64,000 nt of DNA, from positions 14,325,288 through 14,389,287 of the forward strand of contig NC_092020.1 of the NCBI RefSeq assembly GCF_042242105.1. The letters run 5' to 3'. Each line of letters opens with the position of its first letter. Position 1 is the first letter of the stretch. Under the pieces are notes generated by a model. It searched no databases, was not told the origin of the DNA, and saw only the letters and a list, made by a program, of their open reading frames with translations. Below, in pieces: positions 1 through 13,222 of this stretch. The stretch is from Pempheris klunzingeri (taxonomy: Eukaryota; Chordata; Actinopteri; Acropomatiformes; Pempheridae). The position numbers were made by a program, and so were the translations under genes.

Positions 1-976
1 AGTTTTTCTTGATGCATCCATGGTTTTAACAAATGGGATGTTGAGGGTTGCTGGGAAAAAATTTGTAATAAATAACAGATGGATAGTGGTGGTTATGTTG
101 GGTAAGACTGGGTAGTGGGGGGTCTGTTTTTATTATGATTAAATGAGCTGAGCAACAACAAATCTGCCAAAAACTGTAATGAGAAGTAGAGAAACGCTCA
201 ACAGCAGGCCTTGTAAGCACACATGAACACTCACTCGCTCACTAGTGATGCTAACGGCCACCTCTGCACAAACTCTTGAATTCTATGCATTTACACATCT
301 GCTCACACATGCTCTCCTATCTAAACAACGCCTTAATCCAGACTAACAAACACACTGATGAACTGTAGTACACACACACACACACACTGACTCTTTGGGC
401 TCTAATTGGCTGTAATAACCTTATGGACAGGCAGATATCCAGGTGCATAAACTCTGCTTCCCACAGGGTCTCATTCTCTACGCTGCACACACTCACACAC
501 CACAATCACTTCCACATGTGTGTACCACTAGGACAATGAGTGTGTGTGTGACCGACCGTGTGTTTGTCGCTGTGTGTGAGTGTGTGTGTCCTCTCCAGTT
601 GTAAGCAGGCCTGCAGGATAAATAAACAGGCTGATTGTCAGCTGCGGTGTGGAGGGGAGGACAGAGAGGGCAGATGGATTACATTCACCTCCAGTGTTCC
701 CAAGAGGCCTCAGCAGCGGGCGCGGTTATAATTGCGTCGTGATTAATTAGCCCCCCACCCCCTCGCCCTTTTTGGAGGGTGTTTTTCTAAGCTTTGACCC
801 ATGCAGTGCCAGTGTGTTACTGCCGTGCTAAATTGAAGCCGCCTTCTTTTTAATTTCTCATTTCCTCCCCTCTTCTTTTCATCACTCCCTCTCCTGTCAA
901 CTTCATTTTCTGCTTTTCCTTGCATTGCTTCATCTCTCTGTCCCCCCCCCCCCATCTTACGTTTTTGTCTTTTCAG
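1..976 (+). other. ssrp1: ssrp1 intron, 5' end outside window
   Basis: This stretch precedes the first ssrp1 exon in the window, which has a clean cag acceptor ending at 976. I see no exon in it: no reading frame here matches the missing SSRP1 N-terminus (about the first 80 residues). The right end holds a run of C residues and a pyrimidine-rich acceptor tract. Short TG and CA microsatellite patches occur around 369-390 and 538-590. The rest looks like ordinary intron sequence. Confidence 0.7.
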
Positions 977-3900
977 GACTTGGAGAAGATCTCTGAGTTT
1001 TTCAAAGCGAACTATAAGGTGGAGCTGACAGAGAAGGACATGTGTGTGAAGGGATGGAACTGGGGCACAGCTAAGTTCACAGGTAGTTTTCATCAAGAGA
1101 AAAACTTTCTCCACACATTATTTCTTTTACTGAGAGAATTTGGAAAGTTTTTATGCTTGGCTGACGTGAATATCAACAATAACAAGGTTGTATAATAAAA
1201 GCAGCCAGCATAGTAGCATTATTGGCACCTCAGTGGGGAAAAAAGGTCTTTAAAAAAGCTGCCACTGACATTAGGTTTTCCTGACCCTCTCCCTCACTGC
1301 AGGGCCGCTGTTATTATTTGATGTTAATGAAAGCACAGCGTTCGAGGTCCCGCTGTCAAATGTGTCCCAGTGCGCCACAGGGAAGAACGAAGTCACTCTG
1401 GAGTTTCACCAGAATGACGACACCGAAGTCTCTCTCATGGAGGTGCGATTCTACGTCCCGCCCAGCCAGGCTGATGAACGACAAGACCCTGTCGAGGTGA
1501 GCAAGGACGCACTACTTCATGCACCATGTTTGTTACATTTAATCATAAATTTTACTTAAAAAAAAAAAAAATAATAATAATTCTGTTGATGATGGTACAA
1601 AAAGTGTGCGTTTCCCTACAGGCGTTTGCTCAGAATGTGTTGTCTAAGGCTGATGTGATCCAGGCCACAGGAGACGCTGTGTGTATCTTCAAAGAGCTGC
1701 AGTGTCTCACACCCAGAGGAAGGTAGAAGCTCCAAACATTAGCATTTAACTCCCTCAACTACAGTACTGTTTTTTTACACCATTTACCTTAGTTAAGTAT
1801 GAAGTTCGACTGATCTCATTTCTCCTTTTTTTCCCTCACTCAGATATGATATCCGTATCTACCCGACTTTCCTTCACCTTCATGGTAAAACGTTTGACTA
1901 CAAGATTCCCTACACCACCGTCCTCCGTCTATTCCTTCTGCCCCACAAGGATCAGAGGCAGATGTTCTTTGTGGTAACTGGACCTTTATGCTTTCTCTGT
2001 CACACTTTTATTTGGTACCCCAAACAAGTATTTTTCCCGCTGACCGTCTCTCTCATTCCTTCTCACACTCTTTGTTTGTCATTTTTGTCTTCTTAATAGA
2101 TCAGTCTGGATCCTCCCATCAAGCAGGGTCAGACGCGTTATCACTTCCTCATCTTGCTGTTTTCCAAAGAAGAGGATATCAACCTCACCCTCAACATGAG
2201 CGAGTGAGTATATGACAGTAATGGATGCCGTGGTTTAATGCCGCTGCATGTAGCAAAGCGTAATATGAGCTATGGATTTGTTGGAGAGTTACATCGGTAA
2301 TGCAAGACCTCTTATTATAATACATCTTAATGATAACACATGCCCTGTGTGTTCAATACATTTTTTTTTTATTGTTGTTAAGCATGTATCCACTAGGGGG
2401 AAGCAAAGGTCTGGAGGAGTCATTTTCATGCACTTACCAGCATCTTCCTCTGTTCTTTGCAGAAAACTGGCTCAGTGTTTAATTTCAAGATTTTCTTGTT
2501 CTTTCCTCTGTGTCGTAACAGGGAGGACGTGGAGCGCCGGTTTGAGGGCAAACTGAGTAAGAACATGTCGGGGTCTCTGTATGAGATGGTCAGCAGGGTG
2601 ATGAAGGCCCTGGTCAACCGCAAGATCACTGTGCCTGGGAACTTCCAGGGGTAAGCACCCAAAAGGTGCATTCAAAACACATTTTCTCCTATTTTTAAGT
2701 GAATCCTGCTAAACGTGCCTCGTTCTTCCACAGTCACTCAGGGGCTCAGTGCATCACCTGCTCCTACAAGGCGTCCTCAGGCCTCCTCTACCCCCTGGAG
2801 AGGGGCTTCATCTATGTCCACAAGCCCCCCGTGCACCTACGCTTTGAGGAGATCTCCTGCGTCAACTTCGCCAGAGGCACCACCACGACGCGGTCCTTTG
2901 ATTTTGAGATCGAGACCAAGCAGGGAAATCAGTACACCTTCAGCAGCATTGAGAGGTGAAGACACCACAAACTCAAACTCTGTCACTTTTTCCACGCACA
3001 CCAGCATTCTGGTTATAACTCTCATCCTCGTATGATATGCGATGTTTATATCAATGGCATCATATAACATTATCCAAACGTCAATGGTATGATGACAAAA
3101 TTCATAGAGGAACCTTGTTATTCATTCTCCCATATATACTTAAATACACAAATATTAGAACCTCTGGGGATTTGGCCTCTCCATCTTATCCCAGTAATGA
3201 AACATAAGAGCAAGAAAGTCATCCTCTGCATTAGACTCTCTTTCATTTCATGTTGTGAATTTCCCCCTATGGGGGATCAATAAAGAAGAGTCTAACTACC
3301 TGCTACGCACATCGTATCCATTCAGAAACCTGGATACAATGTTTACATTCTGCAGTTTTTTATGGAGTAACTTATCTGGTGTTTTCAAGTTTCTCAAAAC
3401 AATATGGGCTTATCTGAAATCTGAAACCTGGTTGTGATGTTTTGTACTCACATACAGGATTCTCAGAGACGATTATAATCGGGATACTAGTTTGCATATA
3501 ACCAAGGCCTTTTCATATTTTATAATAATGATAAACTATTTGTATACACCTTTCATGCATGAAATACAGCTCAAAGCACTTTACAGTGCAGCACTCATCT
3601 GGACTGAGTGCTTCATATAGATTGAGTTTTGAATGAGCTGCAGTGGTTTATTTTGGGCGGGCAGTAAAAAGTGCTTTACAGTAATCAAGTCAGCTTGAAA
3701 CAGAGGTGTAAGTCAGTTTTTCAGCGTCATTTTGATTTATAGATATGTTTCAAAAACATGCCGTTGTGTTTTTGATCATGAATGATGGATTTGTAGCCAT
3801 CTTTCCATCTGAGATGCTGTGCTGCAGACCCAGTGTCCAAAACATGTTTTTGGTTCAATTGACAAAAAGTATTCAACCACCAAAAATCCTTCTGTTCAGT

Positions 3901-6900
3901 CTAATATTGTGTGAAGAGTATGAAAATGTCCATCACACACATTGGGGACATTTTGCTATCAAACCTAAAATTAGATTTATTAAACATCCAGGCAGCATAA
4001 AAACAGGTTACAAGTCACTGCTTCTTTAAGTAGAGCTGCTTTGGTCTGCTTGGTTCGCAGCCAAATGTGTCTGTCCATCAGCTGAGCCAGAATCTTAACG
4101 CACCCACAGTAAAAGCACGGTGAGCTGAAAAGCCTGAGAGTTTACAGTAGAGTGGCTGTACTGCTTATTGGTGGATGTTTACTTACATGGTTGAATGAAT
4201 GAAAAGACAGAGTTTGATTTATCATTCTTTACCACATTGTCTGAGCACAATTATAAATGTATTGAATTACTGACACTGATAATCTCTTGGCAGTCTAAAT
4301 TTATTTATTTATTTCAGTTTTCAATAAATGTTATAGACCGAGATCTAATTCAGTATAGCTACAACAGCCAGCAACATTCAACCAGAAGTTCAGCCAACTA
4401 ATTAGACAAAATCCAGGCCGCAACCTTTTAGTCGTCTTACTGTAAATAATGTAAACAAACATTTAAAAAGTAAGATGGCATGAGAATGAAAATGTCGTGT
4501 ACTGCTGTTTTTATTTTCTAATAAGTTGTGTCCAGTGTTACTGAGAGAACTTATTATTGAGTTTAGATCATATTGTCCAGCCCTAAATCTATTGGGTGAA
4601 TTTCAGCCAAAATGTCTTCTTTCCTTTTTAGAGAAGAGTACGGCAAACTGTTTGACTTTGTCAACGCCAAGAAGCTCAACATCAAGAACAGAGGGTTCAA
4701 AGAGGTATTTATCAATATATTATTATTGTTTCAGTTTGTCATTCATATATCTCCCAGTTTGTAAACAAAAAGATATGACATGAGTTTTGTCAGACTTCCA
4801 TCTCAGATATTGATGCTTGTTGCCCTTCTCTGTGTGTCTGTCCTTGTACCCCTGTAGAAGAAGGTGGGTATGGTCACGGGCGTCACGTGTGGACTAGATG
4901 CTTGACTTTATCAGTGTGGAGTGATTTCTGCTTGCATGGCGTGCTGTTTTTGTGTGTGCGTGTGTGTATGCGCGTGTTACAGGGGGTTGTATCATAAAAT
5001 CGTGATTTTGGTTGGATGTTACCAATGTGATTGGTTTTGAACCTGAAAGATCTTCAGTGATTTATGATTAATCATGGGGCATTGGGAGGTGAAGGAGTGT
5101 GTGACTGATAACTAAGTGAGTGTGCGTGTGAGTTTTCTTGCATCGCGCTGACTAATGTGTGGCCCGGGGGCTTTTGGTGTGCTTTAACACTCGACTGTCA
5201 TCATGAACACTGCCTAACATGAGCAGTGCTGATTGCATCACCCTTAATGCCGTCTGTTGACATATACAAGTTCCTGGTCTGTCTGACAACACAGTCGAAG
5301 CACCAACTCGGTTTCACTGGTAACAAGGCCATCTGTTGTCATGGGGACAGGGTCGGCAGTGTAGGTCAATGAAAATGAATGGGCCTGCTTTCCATTTCCC
5401 GTTGGTGTTTTAATAACCGGCTCCTTGACTTGTCGCCTGTCTGTCCGCAGGCAGACATAGATATTGATGCATGGAGATGGGAAATAGCTTGGTTTTGTAT
5501 ACGATTACATTACAACACAGCCAGCCCCAACAAGCCCTTTAGTATTTAACAGCTATTTTTTCCCGAAGACAAAAATGATGCACTGTACTGGATAAAGGTG
5601 AAGAGAAAGGTATTGGGCCTCATGCAAAAACCACTTGCAGTGGTGCATGACATTACTGCAACAGACAATGTCATTGTGTGAAATTCTTCTTTTTACTTTT
5701 GGGTGACGTAAAGAAGAGTCAATAGCCTCAAATTGAAATTTGGAGGTTACTTTATTGTAATAATCTAATGTCACAAAAGTGCACCTACTCATGAACATTC
5801 ATCAGACGTCATTCTTTAGGTAGCTATGAGTAATTTACTACAAGTCGGTCCAGTTAAGAGAGTTTGCTGAAACTGACTTGGAACAAGCATCATGGGGGGA
5901 AACGGCACAAGAGGTTAAGAATAAGAAAATTGTCCTGCATGAGGTCCAATGTGAAGCTTAAATTCATGAAATCCAATACTGCTGAAACAGTTAAGTTAAT
6001 CTTTTAGATGAGCCAAAGAAAAATAATCGACGGTAATTTTCCCATATTAAGTATCTTGGGTTCTAAGTGATAACTCGAAGTACTTCAGCCTGCAAATTAT
6101 TTCTTATTAAGATGAGCTTTGTCTGATTGCCTGATATGCTTTGCTGCAGTGTGGGCAGTGTTGGTTTGTGTTTTCTTGACCATGCAGTTTACTTTCAGGG
6201 CATGAAGGGTAAGATTGACGAGTATAGCGACTCAGACGACGACCAGCACGATGCCTACCTGGAGAGGATGAAGGCTGAGGGCAAGATCAGAGAGGAGGGC
6301 AACGACAGCGACGAATCCGATGGTGAAAGCGGTGAGTAACACAGTGTGACACAAGCAGGCAATTCACGTTAAGTCAGTTGGTCTGATTGGGGGCATTTCT
6401 GTCCTGTTTCACTCTGTAGATGAGTCGTTTAACCCTGGAGAAGAGGATGATGACATTGCAGAAGAGTGAGTGACTTTTTTCTTTACATATGTTTGTTAAA
6501 TGTCTGTTTGTCCTTTCCTTGAACACGTTTTCCGTCTGTCTGTCACTCAACTGACATAACTCTCACCATTTCCTGTCTTGTTTCTCCGCCTCTGTCACTC
6601 AGGTACGACAGCAATGCCTCCGCAAGCGACAGCAGTGATGAAGGGGGCGAAAGCGAAGATGAGAGCGCAAAGAAGAAGAAGGCCAAGAAAGCCAAAGTGG
6701 TGAAGGAGAAAAAAGAGAGGAAACCACGCAAAGAGGTGAGACCAGTTGTGTCTGGGAGAAACGGCTTTCAAAGAAGCTGCTTTTTTTTTTCCCCCCATAA
6801 GGATGGCCCTTATATTCCAAACAGATCTCCAGAATATATAAACCTGTATTTACCTGCACGTATTTACCTGTCACTTTCCTTCCTGTCTTCAATCGGAGCA

Positions 6901-9124
6901 GAAGAAGCAGAAAGATACCGGCGGCCCCAAGAGGCCAATGAGTGCCTACATGCTGTGGCTCAACTCCAGCCGTGAGCGAATCAAGTCGGAGAACCCGGGC
7001 ATCTCCATCACAGAGATTTCCAAGAAGGCTGGAGAGATGTGGAGACAACTGGGCAGAGAGGAGAAGGAGGTGAGGCAGGAGGAGGAGGAGGAGGAGGAGG
7101 AGGAAATAATTTGCTTTAGTTTCTCTCATCTTCCCTCACAATACAAGATATTTAACTTGATTAGACTGCATTTTACATTCAGTGTTTTCTTTGGTACTAC
7201 TAGTGCCACAGAGTGTGACTGTGAGAAAGTATGCTGTCGGTAAATTTAGATTTTTAAACTTTACTGGAGCAGTTTCTACAACTGTTTACCTCTCATCCAG
7301 ATTGTGTCTGACTAACCCAAACATATAACTACATTTTAGTTTGTTTGTTTTTTTTGTTTTTTTAATAATTTAAAATGGAAAGCTAGCCCAATTAAATTAC
7401 ATGAATAGGTTGAAAAGACAAATTCTTTTAATGCCTAGGTTTGCTCTCAAAATAATTTTCATTGCAGAGTCACTCTTGATCCAAGAGATGTTTATGGCTG
7501 TAAATTTTTCTTGTAATCTTGTAATAGGTGACATTTTAAATCAGGAAAAAAGAAATATAACAGATATGATGTATGATGAGTGTCTAGCTGATGTTTTCCT
7601 TCACGCTTTCTTTCAGGAGTGGGAAACAAAGGCAGGGGAGGCGAAGAGGCAGTATGACAAAGCAAAGAAAGAGTACAAAGAGAGCGGCGGTGGATCAACC
7701 TCCAGCTCCAAGAAGTACGGCTTGCAACTAAAGATTATTTTCTTTATTGGTTAATCTGTCAGTCATTTTCTCGATTAGTTATTTGGTCTAGAAAATGGGG
7801 GGAAAGTATCAATCAATGTTTCCCAAAGCCAAGATGATGTTCTCAAATGTCTTTTTGTCCACAACCCAAAGATGTTCAGTTTACTGTCAGAGGAATAAAA
7901 AAAAGAAAAACAGAATATCTGTAGAGAATTTGGATATTTACTCGAAGTAATTGGCGATTAATTTAATAGCTGACAACTTGTTGATTAGTTGACTAATAGG
8001 TAAAGCTCTACAAAGCTCAATTATTTGTTTTTCTTGATACAACCAGTCTTGAATATATGTCTCTTTATTTTTGTCTCCCCACCCCTCACCCATTAGGGAG
8101 AGTAAAAAATCTGGCGGTAAAAAGGAGGAGAAGAAGAGGAAGTCTGCTGGGGGAGATAAGGACAAGGAGCGGGGAGGAGGCAACGACAGCTTCAAGAGTC
8201 GAGAGTTCATCGAGACCAGCGAGAGTTCATCAGACTCTGACCACAAGAGCAAGTCCAAGAGGAAGAAGGTAAAGAGCCAGTAATGATTAATGTAATTATC
8301 AGATGGCCTGCAGCAGGATCCATTATCCGATTCATCTTCGCCTGTGTGTTCGTCTCTTTCTTCACCACAACTCTCTCGCATCCCTTCCAGTAGTCTGCCA
8401 GTTCTCTGCATATGTACATCAATTTTTTGATGCATTAGGGTGCAACATTGTTTTATTACTTTAAGTCTGCATTACAGTGATGTAAAGTAGTGGGTTGTTT
8501 GCTGTTGGTTGCTTATGTACCACAGCCAGAGAAAAAATAGATAAAAAGCTGCTCAATGAAAGCAAAGCAGTTTTATTTTCAGTTGTTTACGGTTAAGTGA
8601 ATCTGGACGTCCACATCAACCAATAATAAGAGGAGGAGAGAGAGAGGACTGTTGAATTAACGTTGGCTATGTGTGAAGCTGATCGAGGTACAGCTGCAGG
8701 GGAACGAGAGGAGATATGACCAAACCTGCACTCAGAATAAAGAGGTTTGGCAGGTAAGACTGAGGGAGGGAAAGAGACAGCAATAGAGAGACAGATGTGT
8801 GTGAGAGAGACAGAGAGAGTGTGACATGTCTTACCAAGCTGATATTGATGATACATCTGATGATATATCAGCAAATTGTCATTTTCAACATTACATAGAC
8901 AAAGATTTTTGACAATCCTGTGCTCAGCCAGGTAACAACTTGACAGGTGCCATCCCTCATTAAACTGAAAGCATTGATAAACAACGTGAAGAGAGAATAA
9001 CCACCGGCTCGTCTTTCTCACACATACTTACCCTCTTTTCTTAATATGTTGTATCCAGGAATCGGATGACGAGGAGGAAGAAGCCGTGTCCACACCTGCC
9101 AGCTCAGAAGAAGAGTCTGATTAA
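977..9124 (+). CDS. ssrp1: SSRP1, FACT complex HMG-box histone chaperone subunit (5' partial)
   Basis: SSRP1 pairs with SPT16 in FACT, which loosens and rebuilds nucleosomes during nuclear transcription and replication. Fifteen exons: 977-1082, 1303-1496, 1622-1722, 1844-1973, 2100-2203, 2522-2650, 2734-2955, 4632-4704, 6199-6331, 6420-6465, 6603-6735, 6902-7069, 7617-7714, 8097-8268, 9059-9124. Together they make 1875 nt, 624 codons plus stop; about 80 N-terminal residues lie off the left edge, giving a full length near the human 709. All phases agree. Order of domains: POB3/SSRP1 N-terminal and paired PH-like region (977-4704, including the segment CVKGWNWGTAKF), an acidic Ser/Asp/Glu region (6199-6735), a single HMG box (6902 to about 7680, beginning PKRPMSAYMLWLN), then a basic and Ser-rich tail ending EEESD. 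Orthology is secure from near-identity to vertebrate SSRP1; p2rx3 lies next, as in human. A teleost a/b suffix cannot be assigned. Confidence 0.97.
3255..3290 (+). repeat. LINE-type 3' tail fragment (hairpin plus AATAAAG)
   Basis: A short sequence of the form AATTTCCCC-loop-GGGGATCAATAAAG lies in an ssrp1 intron. The inverted CCCC/GGGG arms followed by AATAAAG resemble the common 3' terminus of L2/CR1-like non-LTR elements and their SINEs in teleosts. Two related tails occur in the opposite orientation at 13223-13280 and 20385-20450. No reverse transcriptase reading frame accompanies it, so it is a dead 5'-truncated copy. Confidence 0.55.
3525..3690. repeat. Probable dispersed repeat in ssrp1 intron
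   Basis: Part of the 1.7-kb intron 2956-4631. The text around 3540-3600 and 3660-3690 (a short 'cacctttcatgcatgaa' segment and 'aaagcactttacag') resembles a common fish interspersed repeat with 'cacctttca' and 'aaagtgctttaca' blocks. The rest of this intron shows no coding frame with homology that I can recognise. Confidence 0.35.
4705..6198 (+). other. ssrp1: ssrp1 intron with a candidate 6-nt micro-exon
   Basis: A 1.5-kb intron between the exons ending ...FKE and starting GMKGK. The only coding-like item is a 6-nt AAGAAG at 4858-4863, flanked by a pyrimidine-rich tract plus tag acceptor and a GTGGGT donor; it would add two lysines in frame. Otherwise it contains TG-rich patches (4950-4975, 5100-5130) and nothing else I can identify. 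Confidence 0.5.
7750..8020 (+). repeat. Dispersed teleost repeat, family A
   Basis: Lies in the ssrp1 intron between exons 7617-7714 and 8097-8268. It has the signature blocks of a repeat very common in percomorph fish: 'attagttatttggtctagaaaatg', 'gtttcccaaagccaagatgatgt', 'gtccacaacccaaagat', 'gttcagtttactgtca', and a terminal 'gattagttgactaat...aaagctcta'. Diverged copies occur at about 38030-38550, 39820-40135, 47095-47445, 54140-54400, 55590-55890 and 57500-57780. Confidence 0.6.
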
Positions 9125-9590
9125 ACTCACACACACATGTTTACCCATCACATACAAACCATGGACCAAGCGTTGATGCTCTCTGTGTTTATCTCACACA
9201 AGGACTGACAGACAGATCAACTTGAGTTGTCTTTTTCTTCTTCTACATGTTTTGTTTTAAGAGCACGGGCACGTCTTGTGACTCTGAAAGCTCATGTAAT
9301 ATTTGGGTTTTCCTGCCGACTGGTGGTGTAATGGTGGACCACTTCTCCCAGAATTCTTGAAGGGTGTCGTCATCTCACCCATGGGGATGGTTGTAGTTTT
9401 GTAGCACTGAGGACTGTAGGAGTTATTAGTTGATTTATGTGGATAAAGCCGAGAGGAGCAGATGCGAAGCCATCTTGTTCCACCTGTGTAGAACATTTAA
9501 AAACTGCAGTGTTTTTTTGTGTTTTGCCATGTCATGTTTTCAGGCTTGAATAAATAAAAGAATCATTTTTAATAAAGATTCATTTTGCTG
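9125..9590 (+). other. ssrp1: ssrp1 3' UTR with clustered poly(A) signals
   Basis: Follows the TAA at 9122-9124. Three AATAAA hexamers are present at 9549-9554, 9553-9558 and 9571-9576, so cleavage is expected near 9590. No other stop-proximal feature is visible. Confidence 0.75.
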
Positions 9591-11055
9591 TTTGTTTTGT
9601 GCACAACCTTTGTGTCATGCTGCTGGGTGATTTTAGAAACCAGCAGCAACTAACAAAGTTCACTGTAAGGCTTTGCAAACCCACATGTTGTAGGTGTCTT
9701 CATTAATTTTAGATTTTACCGTTTCTCAGTACTGTGTGGGCTATTTGTGATACCATACCAGTAGTATGCTTCTACTGCGACAAGTCAAAATGTTGGTGTC
9801 AAAAATCCTATTAAATTATATTTAAGTAGATTTTTAAAATGACGTTTGATGCTCAGGTTTGACATAAATATGTCAGGAGTTATGTGGTCACTGCTTACAA
9901 AAGCTTAACCGTATATTTACATCTGGTGTTCTTGGCCTAATATGGCAATGGATTTCTTTTTATAGTGTGTGTATAGATGAATAAAAATGGCTGAAGTTTA
10001 ATATGCAAAACTTCTTAAATCCTTAAATGTCTGCTTTAAGAGTTGCTTTCTTCATTTCAATACATGTGCTTTATGGAGATGTTTTGCATAAAGAAATAAA
10101 AAGCCAGTTCTATCTTCTCCATTAGAAGAACGTGCCAATGATCAAAGAATAAACCTCAAATTTTTTGTCAACACATCTCATAGGTGCAATATAGGCCTTG
10201 GCCAACTGGACTACCTCACACTGCATTTCTGCACACGTATTTAGCTAAGCTAAATTTGGCTGCTTGTTTTTTATTTATTATCTTAGTGGTTTATATTTTG
10301 TTTTCTTAGATGTTTATACTGCTCTTTAAGTACTATTTTTTTAATATATTTATTGTTGCTTATAACCAGGACCTGAGTGTGAAATTTCATACCATCTCGT
10401 GTAAATGTGTGATGGTATGACAATAAAGTTCCTTGAATCCATGAAAAGAAATCCTGAAAGTGCTCAAAAAACCTCCCAAACTGTTACTAAATGGACCTTT
10501 GAGACAATTTTGTCATTTGTTTTTGACAAAGTCAGTAATTCACTTAAAACCCGATCATACCATGGAAAAACACTGCAGAAGGACTCATGTAAATGTTTTT
10601 ACTGTGACGCTGAAGAAGACCCTCCCCGACATTCAAAGAAGAGCAAAAGCTCTCACTGTTGTCTTACTCAGTAAATTCCCACAAGATTCCTATCCACTGT
10701 GGTGTTTTACATCAGGCCCATTTAACCAGGCAGGGTGGTTTGGGAGTGTATGTTATCATGGGAAGTTAGATGGAGACACAGGTGAGACAGTGGTTTCAAG
10801 CTGGATGCTGATGCCTAAGTAGGCAGCGGTTTGTAAAAGGGTTGCTTTATTAGGGTCAAACAGGGTGGTTTTTAAGAGCCGGATGTGTGGTTCACTTAGA
10901 GTTCAACAGTGTTTGTGTTGATGATAAAGCTCTCTTCCTGTAACACCTGCGACTGAGAATGACCCTTTGTGTTTATTGTCAGTTACATGATGGGATATTT
11001 TGAGTGTCTGAGTGCACCTTCTTTTCTAAGTCTTATTTTGAAGAGTCTTAAATGC
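9591..11055. other. Intergenic, ssrp1 to p2rx3, left part
   Basis: AT-rich sequence with scattered short reading frames that have no recognisable homology. I see no RNA gene, no splice-linked exons and no strong promoter-like element. Confidence 0.5.
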
Positions 11056-11059
11056 TTAC

Positions 11060-11480
11060 CATGGTCAACATCTCAATTTAGCATGTTAGCATGTTAACAT
11101 TTGACAATTAGCACAAAGTAGTTGTAGTAACTGTTGATAGTGCTTGATGAAAAGTCAGGGGATCACCGAGGTCATTACTGAGGGGGACATCAATATCTAA
11201 AGCAAATTACATGGCAATCCACTAAGTAGTTATTGAGAAATGTCTGAGGGTCAAAGTCATAAGGATGATTGTCTGGAAAGCATGAATATGGAAAAAAATG
11301 TGCCAGTTTCTCTAGTAAATGTTGAGGTATCTCATAGGAGAAATTATAACTTTGATATGATGGTGGCGCTACAGGGAAAGTCAGAGGAAAAGTTGGTAAG
11401 GTTCTTCCACCAGGGAACATGAATGTCTGTAGTTTCGTGGTAATCCATCAAATTTTGGTGGACCAATCGTTGTTATATCT
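11060..11480. repeat. Dispersed repeat with internally repeated modules, family B
   Basis: Contains 'tttagcatgttagcatgttaacattt', then repeated modules built around 'aaagtcagggg atcaccgaggtcatta', 'acatggcaatccactaagtagttattgagaaatgt', 'gatggtggcgctacagggaaagtcag' and 'gaacatgaatgtctgtag...gtggtaatccatc'. These modules recur within the element and are typical of a long, common percomorph interspersed repeat. No coding capacity. Confidence 0.55.
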
Positions 11481-12002
11481 ATAGAGCCAAAAATAAGTCA
11501 CGTCATTGGAAAATACAACTGTACCAGAACTGCTCTCCTTCATGTGGTGCGTTTACATGCGAGGTTGTGTTCGTGTGATCATTGGATGTTTGTGTGCTGG
11601 CATGTCCTAAATTTACCGGTCAAAGACAGATTGAGTTTGAATGTGTTCACATAGGATCCTTCCTGCCACATGATGTTCTCTTTAATGATGGTTTCGACTT
11701 TCACAAGGAAATCCAATCCGACAATCCTCCACTCCCTCCTGGCGTTTGTCTCCAATTTGACAAACAGTGTTTCACATTTGTAGATGTGTAGGTTTCACAG
11801 TATCATTGGCCATTACAGGAATGCTTACATATGTCTTTGAGATAAACGTTACCGTCACATGCAGCCTGAAAGCTTGTGCGCTTGCTTGTACGTCGACAGT
11901 ATGCGCGTGTTTATGTGTATTGTGTCATGTATTAGGTTGCCATTAATTGACCACAAACATAATGGACCCACTTAAGAAATTACATAGTCTCTAGGCACAT
12001 AC

Positions 12003-12005
<3 letters not shown>

Positions 12006-12039
<34 letters not shown>
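12006..12039. repeat. (CA)n microsatellite
   Basis: About 17 CA units in the intergenic region upstream of p2rx3. Confidence 0.95.
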
Positions 12040-12043
<4 letters not shown>

Positions 12044-13222
12044 CTGTCATTGCTTCATTGCATTATCGCTGATGTGAGAGGCAATAATGCTGTCAGTGCT
12101 CATGAGTGTATTGAGAAGTGGTCGTATCGTATGTCGCAATTATTGCACAGTTTTCAATAATGCCACAGCTTGTCATTTATCATAGCGCATTTACACTCAA
12201 GCCTCTTATAGGTGCCTCTATATGTAGAATTAGATTTCCTTTTCCTATATCATTAATGTACAGAGACACACAAAATGATGTTGAAGTTTTCAATTGCTAC
12301 TTTCAAGATTAATTCAGATATGATTCAGATTAACTTATCTGGAACTTTTCTTAACTTATCTTATCTTAAGATCTGATCGGCTTCCAATCCGTCCCATTTG
12401 TAGTCAAAAAAATGGAAAACCCTCCCGGTTGTTGGTCGTAGTCAGTCGTCTTCAGATGCATTTATTAAATACTCTTTCATCAAAACATTTCTTTACATGT
12501 ATTTGTAAAACATGACACTTATTTTCAATGAACCAGAATAAAAATAGGAACACAATCAGTTAGCAATGGACAAAAAAGACTTCTTAATATGCAATGACTT
12601 AGCATAGAATTCGGTCCAAAGTTTGCAAAACTTTACTTGAACAAGAACCTAAACGATACAGAGTTTCTGAGGTTGACACACTGAAAAAGTGATGAATTGC
12701 CACAGATGTACTTTCCACATCTAACATTTTACAGTTTAGAAATAAACTTGCTCAGTGCTTTCTGCTGGACAAACTATGTAATTACAACACTCTCTGCATT
12801 TTTCAGTAATATCTAGTGTTTGTACTGTAAGTTCATGTTACTTATCAGAAAACATGACTGATCATATCAACAATAAACTATTGGCTGATACACAGAGTAT
12901 CATCGTGGCTCTGTCTCATTTATGCAGTGGTAATGCCTGTACAAGAGCCGTGCTGTGAAATGAAGCGTTAGATAAACCAACCAAATAACCAAGTTAAGCC
13001 ATGCTGCTGTTTGATGATGTATTTTTTTATGGATGTGAGTGAAATGGTTTTGCCACTCACTAACACTGAAACATGTATGAAGTGATGATGATAACTTGCA
13101 TTAGACAAAAGCGTCCAAAAAGTGTCACAAACCTACTGAAAGGATGTCAGAAATGTATGTGTACCAAATGAAAATGGATGTGTGGGATATTGATTAGTGT
13201 CCCTGAGTAACAGTGTGTGTTT
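12040..13222. other. Intergenic upstream of p2rx3
   Basis: AT-rich. I found no recognisable gene, RNA or repeat family. It directly precedes the p2rx3 first-exon region and so may hold regulatory sites, but none stands out by eye. Confidence 0.45.

Noticed and set aside
8593-9021. 142-codon minus-strand frame
   Set aside because: Lies in the last ssrp1 intron; compositionally random and no supporting signals.
11240-11791. Small plus-strand frames in the p2rx3 upstream region
   Set aside because: Partly inside a dispersed repeat; no homology and no splice context.
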